A DNA stretch of 64,000 nucleotides, from the NCBI RefSeq assembly GCF_042242105.1, contig NC_092029.1:4385885-4449884 (forward strand). The letters are read 5' to 3'. Of the stretch, positions 12,016-24,164 are shown piece after piece. Source of the stretch: Pempheris klunzingeri. Lineage: Eukaryota > Chordata > Actinopteri > Acropomatiformes > Pempheridae. The stretch's first letter is position 1. Every line of letters starts with the position of its first letter. Made by a program: the position numbers and the translations under genes. The notes below the pieces were generated by a model, which had not been told where the DNA came from, made no database searches, and saw only the letters and a list, made by a program, of their open reading frames with translations.

Positions 12016-14160
12016 TAAATAAGCTGCCTACAGGCAAAAAAATCAACCACTGAAAAAAGGCTTAACCTTTTCTGAAAGTCTGCCTTACTCATGAAACTTC
12101 CTCCTGAAAAAGTACACCACCTCTCGTCTCAACATCAAATCCTCCCAATGTCAGAATGGACATTTGCTTACAGATGAATATTTAAAATGATGAAGGTGCA
12201 TTTTGGCTGAGTTGATTCAGTTTGACATAATGAATTCATATGTGCAGGATTCAAATAAGAGCAAACAAAAGTCAAAGAGAGTTCAAGAGAATGTCTGTCT
12301 GTTGAACGCACAGTTTAAATTCATACTAAATAAACTTTCCCTCAAATAATAAAACAAAATATTAGGAATATCTCAGTTTGTTCAATTTCCTTGATGAAAG
12401 CTGTAACTGCTCTGTTTTGTTTAGCCAAGTCCGCAGAGAGCAGCCTCGCTCAGCTCAGATTACCCATCGGCTCTAAGAGTTTTTATCAGTGAGGTCAAGT
12501 AGAAGGTTATGTCTAATAAATCGGTCAGCCTCTCGTGGCTACCCACAGGGCTCGTGGTCTCCAGTGGATGTCGAGCCGCGCAGGTGCTCCGCGTTCATCC
12601 ACAGAGTTTCTGCATTAATCTCTGACCTTGTGTACATGTAGCGGAGTGACACGGATGGCTTGGACTTGCAAAGGTTTTAGCCAACAGAGCCCATCCTTAG
12701 TATTTAGTATGATGTAGAGTAGAGTCGCAGGGCCGTACACTTTTACTGTCACTGCACAAAAATGATTACGATAGACTACAATCCATTTTTGCAACAACCC
12801 TCTACATGTCTGAAGTGCAAAACATTTTAATGTTTTACCTTTTTCACTGTGACATCTCTGATAGTTGTTACACCGTTTAGGTTTGTTTGCAGTTTCTTAT
12901 TCTCCAGTACTGTTGTCATATTAAATCCTCACATTGATCTGGAGCATCACATCCAAGGGAACGTGTATTTTATCCTTAGTTTTTGGTGTTTTTGGCAAAA
13001 TCTTGTGACTTTGACTGGAATTTAACAAGATTAATTGTCTAAATATATATATATGTATATATGCAACACCAGTATAGATATTTAATATATAATGTTTGCT
13101 AGCTAGCATGTTAGGATTCTAGCATTTGCTAATTAGGATTAAACACAAAAGTAAGTATTTGACAAATTAAAATTCTGTCCTGATAAAGACGCTAGAGGAT
13201 CGCCAAAGTCATTACAAATGACTCGTATACATATTAAAATGAAATTTGATAATATCAGTGAGAAAAGTGGCAGCTGAGACCCACAGGAACCATTAAAGCT
13301 GAAGTTCATGTACGCTTCAAGTGTCGGAAAACATTTTGTACCACTTTGAAGGGATATAAAAGTGTACTGCAAAGTGAAGTTGTGCGGGAGGAGGTCCTGT
13401 AACTGGGAGACTTCAATTTAAGTCACGTGTCAGGACGCATCTGGTGTGTGAAAGTTTCTGTGAACGAGTGAGCGGCTCCTGGCTGCTGTGTGCCGCTGAC
13501 CCTGACCTTCCTGTGTTGGGGCCCAAAGGAAAACACAACTTCGCTTCAGGGACCAATAAAAACAACAAACTACAATGCGCTTGTTTTAGACTGTCATATG
13601 CATCTCTAAGGAAAGACTGCAGGCTGTAGATGGTTTGAAGAGACAGGTTTCCCAAGTTAACTATAAACTATATGGACTTCTTTAAGCCACCTCGCAGTCG
13701 CCATGATTATGCAAACAAACTCATGAATACACGGAGCAATGGTGGAGCTTAAAAGCACTGGATGAGAATAGGAAATCAAAGCTGTCTTAACTACTGCAGG
13801 TAATGAACATCCATTGATTTTGAATGCAAATAGTTCATTGTGATTCATTTCCCAAACAGCTCCATATGTTTTCGTTAATCTGTCTAAGTAAAATCTGATA
13901 ATCGCCTCACGAATTCGTGCAAAGGTTTTATATCTGAGACATGATCTGCATCACTTTGCCCCACCAGACATCGATGCTCTCAGTATTGATGTTCCTTGTG
14001 GCTGGTGTTTAGGTGAGAGTGGAAGTTTCTTATTTGACTCAGATTTTAGGTCGCAGAGTCAGAGACAGTACGTATTTCTGGAAACTTTTGGAAGACTTGA
14101 CCATTAAATGAAAATTATACTGATGTTTTCCTCCTCTTCCTCTTTCTTTTTACATTCCAG

Positions 14161-15798
14161 TTCTTCCCTTACGGTGATGCATCCAAGTTCGCCCAGCACG
14201 CCTTCAGGACCTTCGACAAGAACGGCGACGGCACCATCGACTTCAGAGAGTTCATCTGTGCGTTGTCCATCACATCACGAGGCAGCTTCGAGCAGAAACT
14301 CAACTGGGCCTTCAACATGTACGACCTGGACGGAGACGGCAAGATCACACGGGTGGAGATGCTGGAGATCATCGAGGTATCACAGCACTGAACCATCTTG
14401 GAATAAATGATAAGAATAAAGGAGCTAAATGGATTGAAGAATGAGTCATTTATGATAGTAGGGGTGTAATGGTACACAGAGCTCACGGTACATTTTCATT
14501 ATGGAAACAAAAGAAAAGTAGAAAATAACATTTTGGACCTTAAACTCCAATAATGGCTAAGTTTGACTAAAACAGTTTAGTTTTGCTGCAGTCGTCAAGG
14601 AAAACTACATTTCTGTTTAACTGTAAGGAGTCTGGACAGCTGCTGACAGAATATATCAGTTAGTGGGACCAAACCAACACTTTTACTTTCATACTTTTTA
14701 ACAACATGTCTCAGAACTGGTTCTGACTTTGTGCTGTTTGACCGCGATAGAAATCAAATGTATTTGTAGTCATGCTCCTGGATTTAAACAATGTTTGCAG
14801 TAATGGTTGGGATCACGTACTATACTGAGGTCACATACCAAACCAAACATCCTGGACTACATGTACTGTTACACTATTTAGCTACAGATGACAAGCAGAG
14901 TGCTACATTGCTACATGGTTTATGTGTTTCTTAACCTGCTGCTTCACAAGGATGCTGCATTTTCATGTTGTACTGTTTTGTAGGTAAAGGTCAACCAGCA
15001 CAGACTGAGCCTGAAGGGTTGACCAGACACTAATTATTCATAAACACAAATAATATGAAACAAGCGACGAGAGGCAAAAGTGCATGTTTAGAGCAGACTC
15101 ACATAGACTTTAGTGTGCTGACTATAATATTCTAGTCAGGCAGAGGCGGAGATTTCTTTGTTATTCAGCAGTAAACTCATTAAAACGTCTACTGGCATCA
15201 TATAACTATATCTTTATGTAGAATATATTAACATAGGCTAATTTCCATTTCTCTAATATATTTCAACTGCAAAATTCTTTCTACAATCTATAAGCACTGT
15301 TAATACTAACTTGGATTATTAAAGAGTGATTTTACAAACAGAACATCCATACATACAGATGCACACAATCAAAAACAGGCTGTCGATAGAAATAGCTCAT
15401 ATGAATTAAACATCTGAGCAGTGAACATAGACATTAGAATAAATACAGAGAAGTGTTTTCATGCATGCAGAGATTGTCATGTCTGTTATCTGTGCAAATA
15501 CAAACTTCAAGGCAACATAAGACACTGTGGAGTGCATTAAGAGACTAGAGACGTACCCCACGTCTTCTAAGAATCTGCTGCTCTCTTTCTCCCCCTGCAG
15601 GCGATCTACAAGATGGTGGGCACGGTGATCATGATGAAAATGAACGAGGACGGCCTGACGCCCGAGCAGAGGGTGGACAAGATCTTCTCCAAGATGGATA
15701 AGAACAACGACGACCAGATCTCACTGGAGGAGTTCAAAGAGGCGGCCAAGAGCGACCCGTCCATCGTATTACTGCTGCAGTGTGACCTCCAGAAATAG
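14161..15798 (+). CDS. vsnl1: Visinin-like protein 1 (VILIP-1), C-terminal two coding exons
   Basis: Neuronal calcium sensor of the recoverin/NCS family. VILIP-1 binds membranes through an N-terminal myristoyl switch and modulates cyclic-nucleotide signalling and receptor traffic in neurons. Coding exons: 14161-14376 (72 codons) and 15601-15798 (65 codons plus TAG), both with AG/GT borders and phase 0 junctions. The exons encode [15 protein letters not shown].. through ..LLLQCDLQK, nearly identical to mammalian VSNL1, which ends CDIQK. Three EF-hand loops are visible: [24 protein letters not shown] and [12 protein letters not shown], each with the expected acidic ligand positions. Missing here are about 54 N-terminal codons (myristoylation site and the degenerate first EF-hand), which must lie upstream of the window. 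Teleosts often keep two paralogues and I cannot say which this is. VSNL1 and not hippocalcin, because the peptide match is near full length. Confidence 0.96.
14377..15600 (+). other. vsnl1 intron between the last two coding exons
   Basis: GT-AG intron of 1.2 kb, starting GTATCA and ending in a pyrimidine tract before CAG. I see no gene or obvious repeat inside it. Confidence 0.9.
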
Positions 15799-16021
15799 GC
15801 GGAGCGCTCCACCAGCCGCCACGGACTGCACAGAAAGAATTTCATGTTCCATTCAGTTTGCAGCTATTTCCACTGAAAAAAAAAATGCTTGGACTACCTT
15901 TCAATGGATCTGCTTCTTGTGTTTGAAACACTCGTGTGCATGAGAATGTTATTTGCTATAAAAAGATCTACACACAACATACGACAGTGTGCGGGTGCAA
16001 GAATGCGGGTGCACACTTCAC

Positions 16022-16070
16022 ACTCACAAACACACACACACACACAATACATACACACACACACACACAC
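16022..16070. repeat. (CA)n microsatellite in vsnl1 3' UTR
   Basis: Two CA runs separated by ATACAT. They create open frames on both strands. Confidence 0.9.
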
Positions 16071-17810
16071 ACCTCTCACTACATATATTAACACCTTGCA
16101 CAAATAATATATATATAGATATATAAATATGAATATATATTTAAATTAATCAAAGATCAACTGCCAAAATGTGAAGTGTGCAAAGTATTTTCCATACGGT
16201 TTCATTTTACTGGAGCTTGCGCATCAGTGATGTGCTGCGTTGAATTTGCCGCTACTCTATTTATTGTTCCGAGTTTACTGACGCTAGCTATATGTGTTTC
16301 ATAATACTGAGTAATGTCAACTGAACCAAATTCCTATGATAATGTATCTGCCTCCAATAAGACACTGTATCCATCGTCTCCAATATAAGCTCTAGCAGAG
16401 ATGGATTAGCGTTTGTCCAACTTTCTCCTTCCAAAACATGCTTGTACTGTCGGTAAAGAAAATGTAAACGTAGTTAATTTGCATGCCTTTAGGTTCTGCC
16501 TTAAAAATCTCCTCATTTTGCATCCCGTAATTGCAGACAGAAAGCCTTACCAGAGCAGCGCGGTGACACTCGGGAGAAACCACAAGAAAAGATTTTTACT
16601 GAATAGGGAGAAGAAATATTGCAGTAGGTTCTTCTACAAGTATTGTCGTATGGGATGTAGTTTTTGTGACCTGTCGAGACGTTTACTTTTGACTGCTTTA
16701 ACTGTGGGAGCATGTTTCTTGTAGATTAGCTGTAGTGTATGTTGCTAAGAACTGAATCTCTGCCCCTGTGCATCTAAACACACTATCTCATTACAAATTA
16801 GATGTTGAATGTGGAGGAATCCATCGTTTTGAACCAGCGTCAGAGATTAAAAAAAAAAAAAGAGATAAATTGACATCAGGATTCCCTGGAGAATGAACGA
16901 AGCTTCCCTTAACTGGGCTTCTGGAATTAGATTAGAAAAAAGCATCTACAGTTGGAGAGCATTGTTATCAAACTTAGTTAAAACCTTTGTGTCACTGTCA
17001 CATCCACCTTTTTTCAATTAGCCTGCAGGTTGCATATCAGTGTGATGAACTCCGAGTTTTTTTTAAGACTCTTTGAGCTCTAAAAAGGAGAAGAAATAAG
17101 GCCTGCGCAGCATTTAACTGTCTTGTTTGTCTTTTTCAGTGGAAGTAAATGAGTGCTGAAGTAGCGAGAGGAGCAGTGAATGGCGTTTCATTATACACTG
17201 TAACTAGTAGAGGACAGCCCTTATCGTAAAGCCATGTGTTTAGTAAGTTGGACAATTCTCCCTCCCCGCCCTTCGAAGTATTTCTCTCTTACCAATCAGT
17301 CAATCTTTTTCTACTTTTTTACTCCCCTCTCTCACACATTGTACACGTACTGATGCATACTAAATGTAGAGAAGTTCAGTGATGTGCAGCACCTCCTGAA
17401 AGGGATTTGGAAGTCACCTATAAGCCCACTTGCATTTTTAAATACGTTTGCCTGGGCCTGTCTGAAAGCACCGCAGACACTTTACAACCTGCGCTAACGC
17501 TACCAGTGTTTTAAGAGCTATTGGAGGTGAGAAGAGCTGTGATATGTCCTAATATACAGTATTGCAATAACGATCTAACATACCAGTCCATCATCATCTC
17601 TCAGCAGTGTGGCTTGTCCCCTCGTCTTGAACTTCTTTACATGAACATCTTTGGCCAGACAATGTTTCCAATTCTTACTCTCTCATTACTATTATTGCTA
17701 ATCAAGGTACCAAATGTAAGCAAAGGCAACCGTGTACAAGGATTCTTTTGTAGCATGTATTGTGTCCCTGACGACATGGCTGCACTACTCCCTGTGTTGT
17801 GATTTAATCT

Positions 17811-17816
17811 AATAAA
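17811..17816 (+). terminator. vsnl1: Probable vsnl1 polyadenylation signal
   Basis: AATAAA hexamer, followed within about 20 bases by a GT-rich element. It closes the long 3' UTR of vsnl1. Confidence 0.6.
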
Positions 17817-17834
17817 AGGAACTCTATGGGCTCT

Positions 17835-19080
17835 CGTCTGGTCTGCTAACTCTACAAACCGCCTTCTCAGGCAGTGGCTCCCTCTGACAAACCTTCACAT
17901 CGCTATCACAGTGGCTCAGATACTCATTTACAGGAGATGTTAAGTAGGTAAAACAGAAAATTATATTTCAATGATTTTCTTCATGAATTTGAATTGTTGA
18001 GGTCAGTTTTTCAAGGTTATATTATCCATGTTTTCATCTTTTTCAGCCATTTATCATTTACTTTGAGCTACTTACACAGTTTCTCCATTAATGTTAGCTA
18101 ATTATTTCAATTTCTATCCATATTTTTAGCTTTAATTTTTTTCTCCTCTCACTAATTTATCGCTGGCAGCTCTGGTTATTGTGACAAAAACTGAAGATCT
18201 GAAACAACAATTTACACTACTACTTTGCTATGTACGTATATTAAAAAAAACAAAACAATAATCATAATTTAATATTCTAAAAATCAATTGAGCTACTCCA
18301 CATGTTCCCAGCAGCTATTAAAGTACTACCTGTGTACAACTTGCACCTAAAATGATAACCATGTGCCACTAAGGACACCATGAAGATGCTGCTGCACTAA
18401 GCCACAGAGTACAGCTGCCCACATGGAGCTGATAAATACTAGTGTGGTCTCATATCAGACCCTTTTCCCTAATAATAATAATAAAAATAAACATAATATA
18501 GAGACTTTATTTAAAAAAGCAATCCGGTTTGCTAAATATAACGAGCACCCTCCAGCTGAAAAGGTTCAGTACACTGCAAGATGTTTCTGAAAGTGTCCAA
18601 GTACAAGCACTAGATGTCAGTGTTGACACAAAGTTGATTTTTACTGAGGTTTTCAGTTGTTGAAAACATGATTTGATGTGTTTTTCAGGTGGATTTACAC
18701 TGGCTGGCTCAGTTACTCTCTTTTTTTTTTTTACTCTATACAAATAAAATAAACTTTCCAGTGGAAATAACTGAGAAAACCTTCAGTTTACCCTCAACTC
18801 TCAACACACCACAGATCAGACAGGGTTCACTTGGAGGATGTTGTCCTCGCATATAAACAGTAAACTCTCCACTAATACCCCAGGGACTGCATCATCATCG
18901 TCATCATCACAAGCTGTTTGAAGCCTCAGGCAGACTGAGAATCAGGCGAGTCCCTAACCTGTGTGCAAATGTGGAAAGTCCGTACTGTCTGTTGATCTGA
19001 AGGGGTTCACGGAGAGGACAGCACTTCCTTTGTGGCGCATCCACAGTATGTAACAAAGGAGGTCACAGGGGCTTTAAGAA
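17835..19080. other. Intergenic gap between vsnl1 and sf3b6 (tail to tail)
   Basis: AT-rich sequence with short AATAAT and poly-A/T runs (18470-18490 and 18720-18732). I see no gene or RNA in it. Confidence 0.6.
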
Positions 19081-19088
19081 AAGGAACA

Positions 19089-19094
19089 TTTATT
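19089..19094 (-). terminator. sf3b6: Probable sf3b6 polyadenylation signal
   Basis: TTTATT on the + strand, which is AATAAA on the - strand, 570 bases beyond the sf3b6 stop codon. I see no closer canonical hexamer on that strand. Confidence 0.5.
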
Positions 19095-19414
19095 TTACAG
19101 AAACCATATACTTTACATAGGCGGTACTGATCGACTCAGTTTCACATCACACACTGAATAGCTTTGAGTTGAAAGGCCGTAGGAAGGATGAAGAGTGACA
19201 GTAGAAAGAGCAAAAACATAATCTGCCCTGGCAGATTTTTACATCTTTCCCACTGTGAATACAATAACCTGTCATTGTCTAAATCCTGCTGAAGAGTTTA
19301 TCCTGCCTGTCAATCAACCAAAATGTTAAAGTCTTCTTCTGAAAATCAAACTGAAGGGGGAGGAATTGCACACTATGTGACTGGAATAAAACAGCTTCCT
19401 GTTCTAATGGTGAC

Positions 19415-19462
19415 TCTCACACAATGCCAGACTATTGCTGGTTAGTCTGGCATCGTGTGAGA
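19415..19462 (-). ncRNA. 20-bp hairpin in the sf3b6 3' UTR
   Basis: Arms 19415-19434 and 19443-19462 are inverted complements around an 8-base loop. Nineteen pairs are Watson-Crick. The remaining pair, 19423 with 19454, is A-C if the + strand is transcribed but U-G if the - strand is, so the stem is fully paired only in the sf3b6 sense RNA. It lies about 200 bases beyond the stop codon. The stem is shorter than a typical pre-miRNA and matches no microRNA I recognise. It could be a cis-acting mRNA structure or a small inverted-repeat remnant. Confidence 0.5.
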
Positions 19463-19663
19463 TGAAGATGAGATGTGTTTGATGAAGGAAATAATAGAAT
19501 AAAAGAAAGAGAAAAAAAAAAAACTCATTAAAAAAACAGCATTTTTAAATCATCACTATCAGGAACCAGCACAAACCAAGGAGCTTGTGAGGTTTTGTAC
19601 AGATAGAAAAAATATTCCAGAGATTGAGGCGATGGGGCAGGTGGTGGATGAGTTTACAGAACG

Positions 19664-21443
19664 CTACTTCGGAGGGTCTGTGTTGATGCCGTATTTTTCT
19701 TTTAGAAGCTTCAGTTGTTCCTCTTTCTTCTTTGTGTCCATCTTCTGGAAAGCCTGCAAAAAACAGTGGAAACTAAATTAAGCTTGGAATAATTATCTGA
19801 AGATGTATGTTCAAAAACCAATATTTTTCCCAGAGATACATTTTTGTTTGGCGTTTACTGAAGCGCCTGATTGCCCCTTTGATCTAACGGCGCCTCCAGA
19901 TACTGTAAAGCTCACACGTACTCTGTTTGCATTGTAGTAGAGCACCACCAGGTAGCGGTTGCAGACGTTGAAACCCGACAGATGGTCACAGGCGTTCTTG
20001 GCATCAAAGATGTCTTCATAAACCACATAGGCTGTTCCTCTTGTTTCGGGAGTGTTCCCCCTGTGAGGCAACATCAAAACACAGGAATGAATACAAGACC
20101 AATATATGTAGAGTTCCACAGGTGTTAGAGAGATGACAAATTGTACATGCGACAGAAGGAATTTTACTGGAACCAAACCAGTTTAGGATTTATTTAATGT
20201 AGAATATTTTATATAAATATGCATGTATGGGCAATAGCTCTCATCCTTGTTAATCTCCAAACGTATGCAGTAGAAATTGTGGCAGATGCAGTCTAAAATA
20301 TTCTGATATTTTCAAGTGATTTTCTTTTCTGCCATTTCAATTCAAGTGTGATTTTTGATTAAACTATTACTAAGTAGTACAGATCCGTCTACATACAACT
20401 ACTAAAAAAGATGTAAAGAAGAAATAAAGTACTACTTTTGTACCCATTTAAGCTCATGAATGACACTAAGAAGGCTTGAAGGGGGTTGTGTGTGTCACAG
20501 TAATAGTATTTCAAGTTATAATAACACAATCTGAACGGTGATTTAGCCCATGTGATGATATGATCTTGTGACCAAACATCAATTTTAGCTCATGTAAACC
20601 CTTCAGAAATCCACAGTATATCAGCACTTACGTTCTGATTTGGCGAATTGGTCCATATTTCCCAAATATGTCATACATTTCCTCAGCTGTGATCTTGTAT
20701 GGGAGGTTCCTCACGTACAGGATCCTGTTCACCTCTGGAGGTAATCGGATCTGCAGCACATCGCAAGAAAAGTACATGTTAAGCATCCTCTTAGATGACA
20801 GGTAAAGCCATGTAGAAGCCAGTGAGAATGCAGCATGCACCCACTTCATGGAGCACATTTATAGTAGTAGTTAATCCAGCGGAGACACTGAATTTAGTTT
20901 GTCTAACCTACACTCCAGTAAGGACTACAAGTTCCTTTACCCATTTCACTCGTTTCTTTGTGAATGGTGCTCTAACATTCTTCGTGGACAATAAATCTAC
21001 ACTGGATCTATATATTTTAGTTACTCAGAGGCCACATCACCCACCACCAGATATGATTAAGCACTGTGAAGCAGAGGATCTTTGGAACCAGTAACCAAAC
21101 TTTGCTAACACATTACCCACCAATGTTAAAGCATACATACATGCTAACACATATCTAAAAGATATCAGACGGCAGTTGAGCTCAAGTTAGTCACATGAAA
21201 AAGTAAATGTGTTGTCTATGGAATCCTGTCTCAATAAAGAAGGAACTAAAGAATGGAGATTTAGCATGGGCAGTGTGATTGTTTTCAATTCGTTAGCATG
21301 CTAACCAGCTAAGCGTGTGCTAACGCGAGGTGCCGCTAGCTTCTAGCATAACCAAGCTAACATTATTGGTTAAATTAATACCAGAGTATACCAGCCGACT
21401 CTCTCAGACTTACATTAGCGCGTTTCGCTGCTTGCATCGCCAT
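19664..21443 (-). CDS. sf3b6: Splicing factor 3b subunit 6 (SF3B14a/p14)
   Basis: U2 snRNP component in the SF3b complex. It contacts the branch-point adenosine and binds SF3B1 in the spliceosome. Four coding exons on the - strand: 21414-21443, 20632-20750, 19922-20060 and 19664-19753, totalling 378 nt and 125 residues, the same length as human. All three introns are GT-AG and the frame is continuous. The protein starts [18 protein letters not shown] and ends [11 protein letters not shown], almost identical to human p14. One RRM fills residues about 18-95, with RNP2 ILYVRNLPY and RNP1 GTAYVVYE. A Thr replaces the human Val at the exon 2/3 junction (QIRT). The 5' side contains ACTTCCGG-type ETS-like motifs near 21550, typical of housekeeping promoters. 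The gene is tail-to-tail with vsnl1 and head-to-head with tdrd6 across about 1.4 kb. Confidence 0.98.
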
Positions 21444-22880
21444 GGTGAGATATTTAAAGTGTGAATAAGACCGCTAAACAACAAAACACGTAGTTTCCCA
21501 GCTCTTCAAGCCTTCCGTCAAAATGGCAGCTGTCGCTAGCTGGTGACGAACTTCCGGTTTCCGGCTGAGGGACCGGGTCCAGAGACGGAGCGGTGCTGCC
21601 CCCCGCAGGACGACTGTGGAACTGACACAGTCCAGTTCACTTCTCCACCTGGGAGCCTCCAGGGTACAAATTGCAGTAAAATAAACAGCTAAATGTGTAT
21701 TTTGGACGCTTTCCTTCCATTTGTCTAGAAGAAGACATGCAAAATAGCCCCAAATCTCAAAACTGACCAGTGCATGAAAAAGCTGTAGTGTCTCACCCAA
21801 AGTCAGCCAATTTGCTTGAGCCACAGTCATAATACATTTGAAAAAAAGATGTGATTCTAATGCACGGGGACAAAATTGCAGAACAAGCTGCGTGTGGCAG
21901 CTCTCAAGCACATGATGAAACAATTAAAGCCACCTTTCCTTTTGTCAGGACAGTGGTTGTGCAAGAAAGAAGCCAAGCTGTGCGTAGCTGAAGCAACCAG
22001 CGATCAGTTGGTGAGTGAAACTTTAACGACACAAAATGCTCTGAGGTGACGCAACGGATGATTCAACATACTTTGAACGATACTCCTGCTTTCATCCACA
22101 CACTGTAACACCAATCAGAGGAAGACGTTTAGTCAATTTTAATGGTTGGCAGTCGCAAGAATCACATATTTGGCCTCTTTACAGGACTCACTTGGCAGTT
22201 TACTGAGGAAATATAAAAAATAAACAAACTTTTTGCGTGTGTGTGTAGCAGAAAGTACAGTTTGTATTTTTAATATGTGCATTCCTGCCATTTACTCTTT
22301 CTCATCTTTCATGATGTACTTAAATATCTTCCTAGTCCATAAACAAATAGAAAAAACTCTCTAAAGCAGAATTCATCTGTGCTGAGATGGTTGACCTAAA
22401 AACATTTAAGCATTTATGTCTTGGCTGATGTAGCTTATTTATTAGATGCCACATTAAAGAACATTATGAGAAGTTAAAATGAATATCTTCTATCTGATGT
22501 AGTGTCAGGCAGCTTTAATCTGATAGTGATAAATAAAAAAAGATAAATCTGGACAGGTTCCTTATTCAAAGTATCAAAGTATCAAAGTACTGATCTACAC
22601 TATCATGAGTCAAGCCAACACTTGGTGTCATAAATGTTTTTTTTAAACTATATTATGGGGATTTTTTCATGATTAACTCACATTTCCTAAATAGAGATCA
22701 CTGGTATCACACACATTGGTTTCTTTTTTAGTAATATTCCAATGGAAATTATTATTATTATTATTATTGTTATTATTATTATTATATTATTATTATATTT
22801 CTCAAAGCTGCAGCAACATTAACTGAGCAGGCTATAAAAGTAAAAACAGGTTAAAAGCGGTTTAAGGTGTGTGTTTACCT
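21444..22880. other. Intergenic stretch between sf3b6 and tdrd6 (head to head)
   Basis: Next to sf3b6 is a GC-rich part with CTTCCGG motifs at 21545-21565, the likely sf3b6 promoter. The rest is AT-rich and ends in an ATT microsatellite at 22749-22798. No gene is seen; the 149-codon open frame at 21474-21923 resembles nothing known to me. Confidence 0.6.
22749..22798. repeat. (ATT)n microsatellite
   Basis: About 16 ATT units with two interruptions (a TTG and a missing base). Confidence 0.9.
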
Positions 22881-22899
22881 GTGTGACGGGACTCAAACT

Positions 22900-23294
22900 C
22901 AGTTCCGGGTCAGGACCGGAAAAAACGGGGAACCGTTTAAAGTTTTCAGCACGCGGGTGGTTAGCGTTAGCCGCTAGCTAACACTAACGGTTTGCTGTGG
23001 AGTTTGTTGTTGTTTTTTTATTTTTTACTAACACTGAAATACGTCCAAAAGCAGACGGACGCTTTCCTCTGTCACAACAGCGCGGAGCAGAAGAAAATTT
23101 GCCCGCAGTGGAGCTACTTTGGCTGGCGTTAGCTAAATCTGCAGAGTTTGGGCGGTTGGCTGTATGTGGACCAGCTAGCGTAACGTTAACTCCGTGAACC
23201 TGAGCTAGCGTTACCGCCACCTTCACCATCATCATCATCACCATCATCATTGTGAGTTCAGCACGACCCGGCACGATCTAGTGGAATAAACCGG
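22900..23294 (+). promoter_or_regulatory. tdrd6: Probable tdrd6 promoter and 5' untranslated exon
   Basis: CpG-richer stretch that includes GTTCCGGG and GCACGCGGG, followed by a good donor, CCGG|GTGAGT, at 23294/23295. A second small untranslated exon may lie at 24871-24911 (AG before it, GTAAGT after it). The first coding acceptor is at 25277. The exact transcription start cannot be read from sequence. Confidence 0.45.
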
Positions 23295-24164
23295 GTGAGT
23301 TAATGTGCGCCAACTTCTTTCTTGCATGTAAAGTCAAGCTAATCATGCTAAAGTTAATATAGCACCTGCCAGTTTGTGCCGAAGTCTCTCAGCGCTAACT
23401 GACGTTGCTAACTGCTAGCTAAAACGTTAGCTTCATTACTCTGATAAAGTCGATAAGAATGTAACGTTAGCTGTTTTTTTTTAACTAAAACACACGCGTT
23501 TGTTGCAGATTTACATTTAACGTGAAGGTTTGGGGCTCATTTTCTAGAAATAACTTAAATGAATCATTCCTGTTTGTTTAAAGTGATTCATGAGCATAAT
23601 ATTGTAATAGTTCATTTAATATTAACCGCTTGTGTATGGCTTGCTAGCTAGCTCTGCTCATTTATCCTGAATTTGTCTCATCCAAATAACTTTCTATCCA
23701 TGTGTTCTTTGGAGACTGAGACAGTTTTACATCAAATGTAATTAATTTAATTCGCCTAATAACCTGTAGCTGCAAAGGCCTGTCCTCTAATTCCCCATTC
23801 CTGAAACTATTTGTCTATCAAATAAAAAATGAAAGCACTGATTTTTCAGGTGTTTTCCGTTTACTTTTTGGAGGGTTTTCAGAGACTTGAGTTGAAATGT
23901 CTGAAGTGGCTGATAAAGATAACAGTATGTTTGAGCTGTGGTCATTCAGATAACTTAAAAGCAGAAATGGAGCATCTGTAAGTGATTTTACAGGCTTTTT
24001 GTTCCCTCCCATTCATTTTATTTTATATTATCACCCAGTATTATTCACTATGATTGTAAAAAATGCACTTAAGCTAACTGGCAGTTTTTCTAGAGGAGAT
24101 GGACTAAATATCAGGCCAAGCTAGTTAATCATTAAGTCGATCATTAACAAACAAGTATAGCAAC

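Larger units (their letters stand above)
1..14160 (+). other. Gene-less stretch, probable large vsnl1 intron
   Basis: No coding exon could be recognised in this stretch. The next exon begins in phase 0 with the middle of visinin-like 1, so the roughly 54-codon first coding exon must lie upstream; I looked for its conserved N-terminal peptide (MGKQNSK..) here and did not find it. The stretch holds microsatellites, two dispersed repeat copies, several long pyrimidine-rich tracts (about 5080-5160, 9590-9690, 10320-10450, 10700-10850) and AT-rich unique sequence. Stretches such as 5460-5530 and 6530-6760 look non-repetitive and could hold conserved regulatory elements, but that needs an alignment. 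Open frames here are short or of low complexity and I regard them as chance. Confidence 0.6.
15799..17830 (+). other. vsnl1: vsnl1 3' UTR
   Basis: AT-rich 2 kb stretch with no introns or known gene. It contains a CA repeat at about 16022-16070 and a poly-A run near 16850. The first canonical AATAAA followed by a GT-rich stretch is at 17811-17816. A 93-codon open frame at 17521-17802 falls inside and is probably chance. Confidence 0.7.

Noticed and set aside
17521-17802. 93-codon open frame in the vsnl1 3' UTR
   Set aside because: No recognisable domain, and it lies between the vsnl1 stop and its polyadenylation signal.
20822-21094. 90-codon open frame (+) in sf3b6 intron 1
   Set aside because: Antisense to an intron, no similarity to known proteins, and no flanking gene signals.
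21474-21923. 149-codon open frame (-) upstream of sf3b6
   Set aside because: It overlaps the sf3b6 promoter, and the sequence is not recognisable as any protein. No splice link to sf3b6 is needed to complete that gene.
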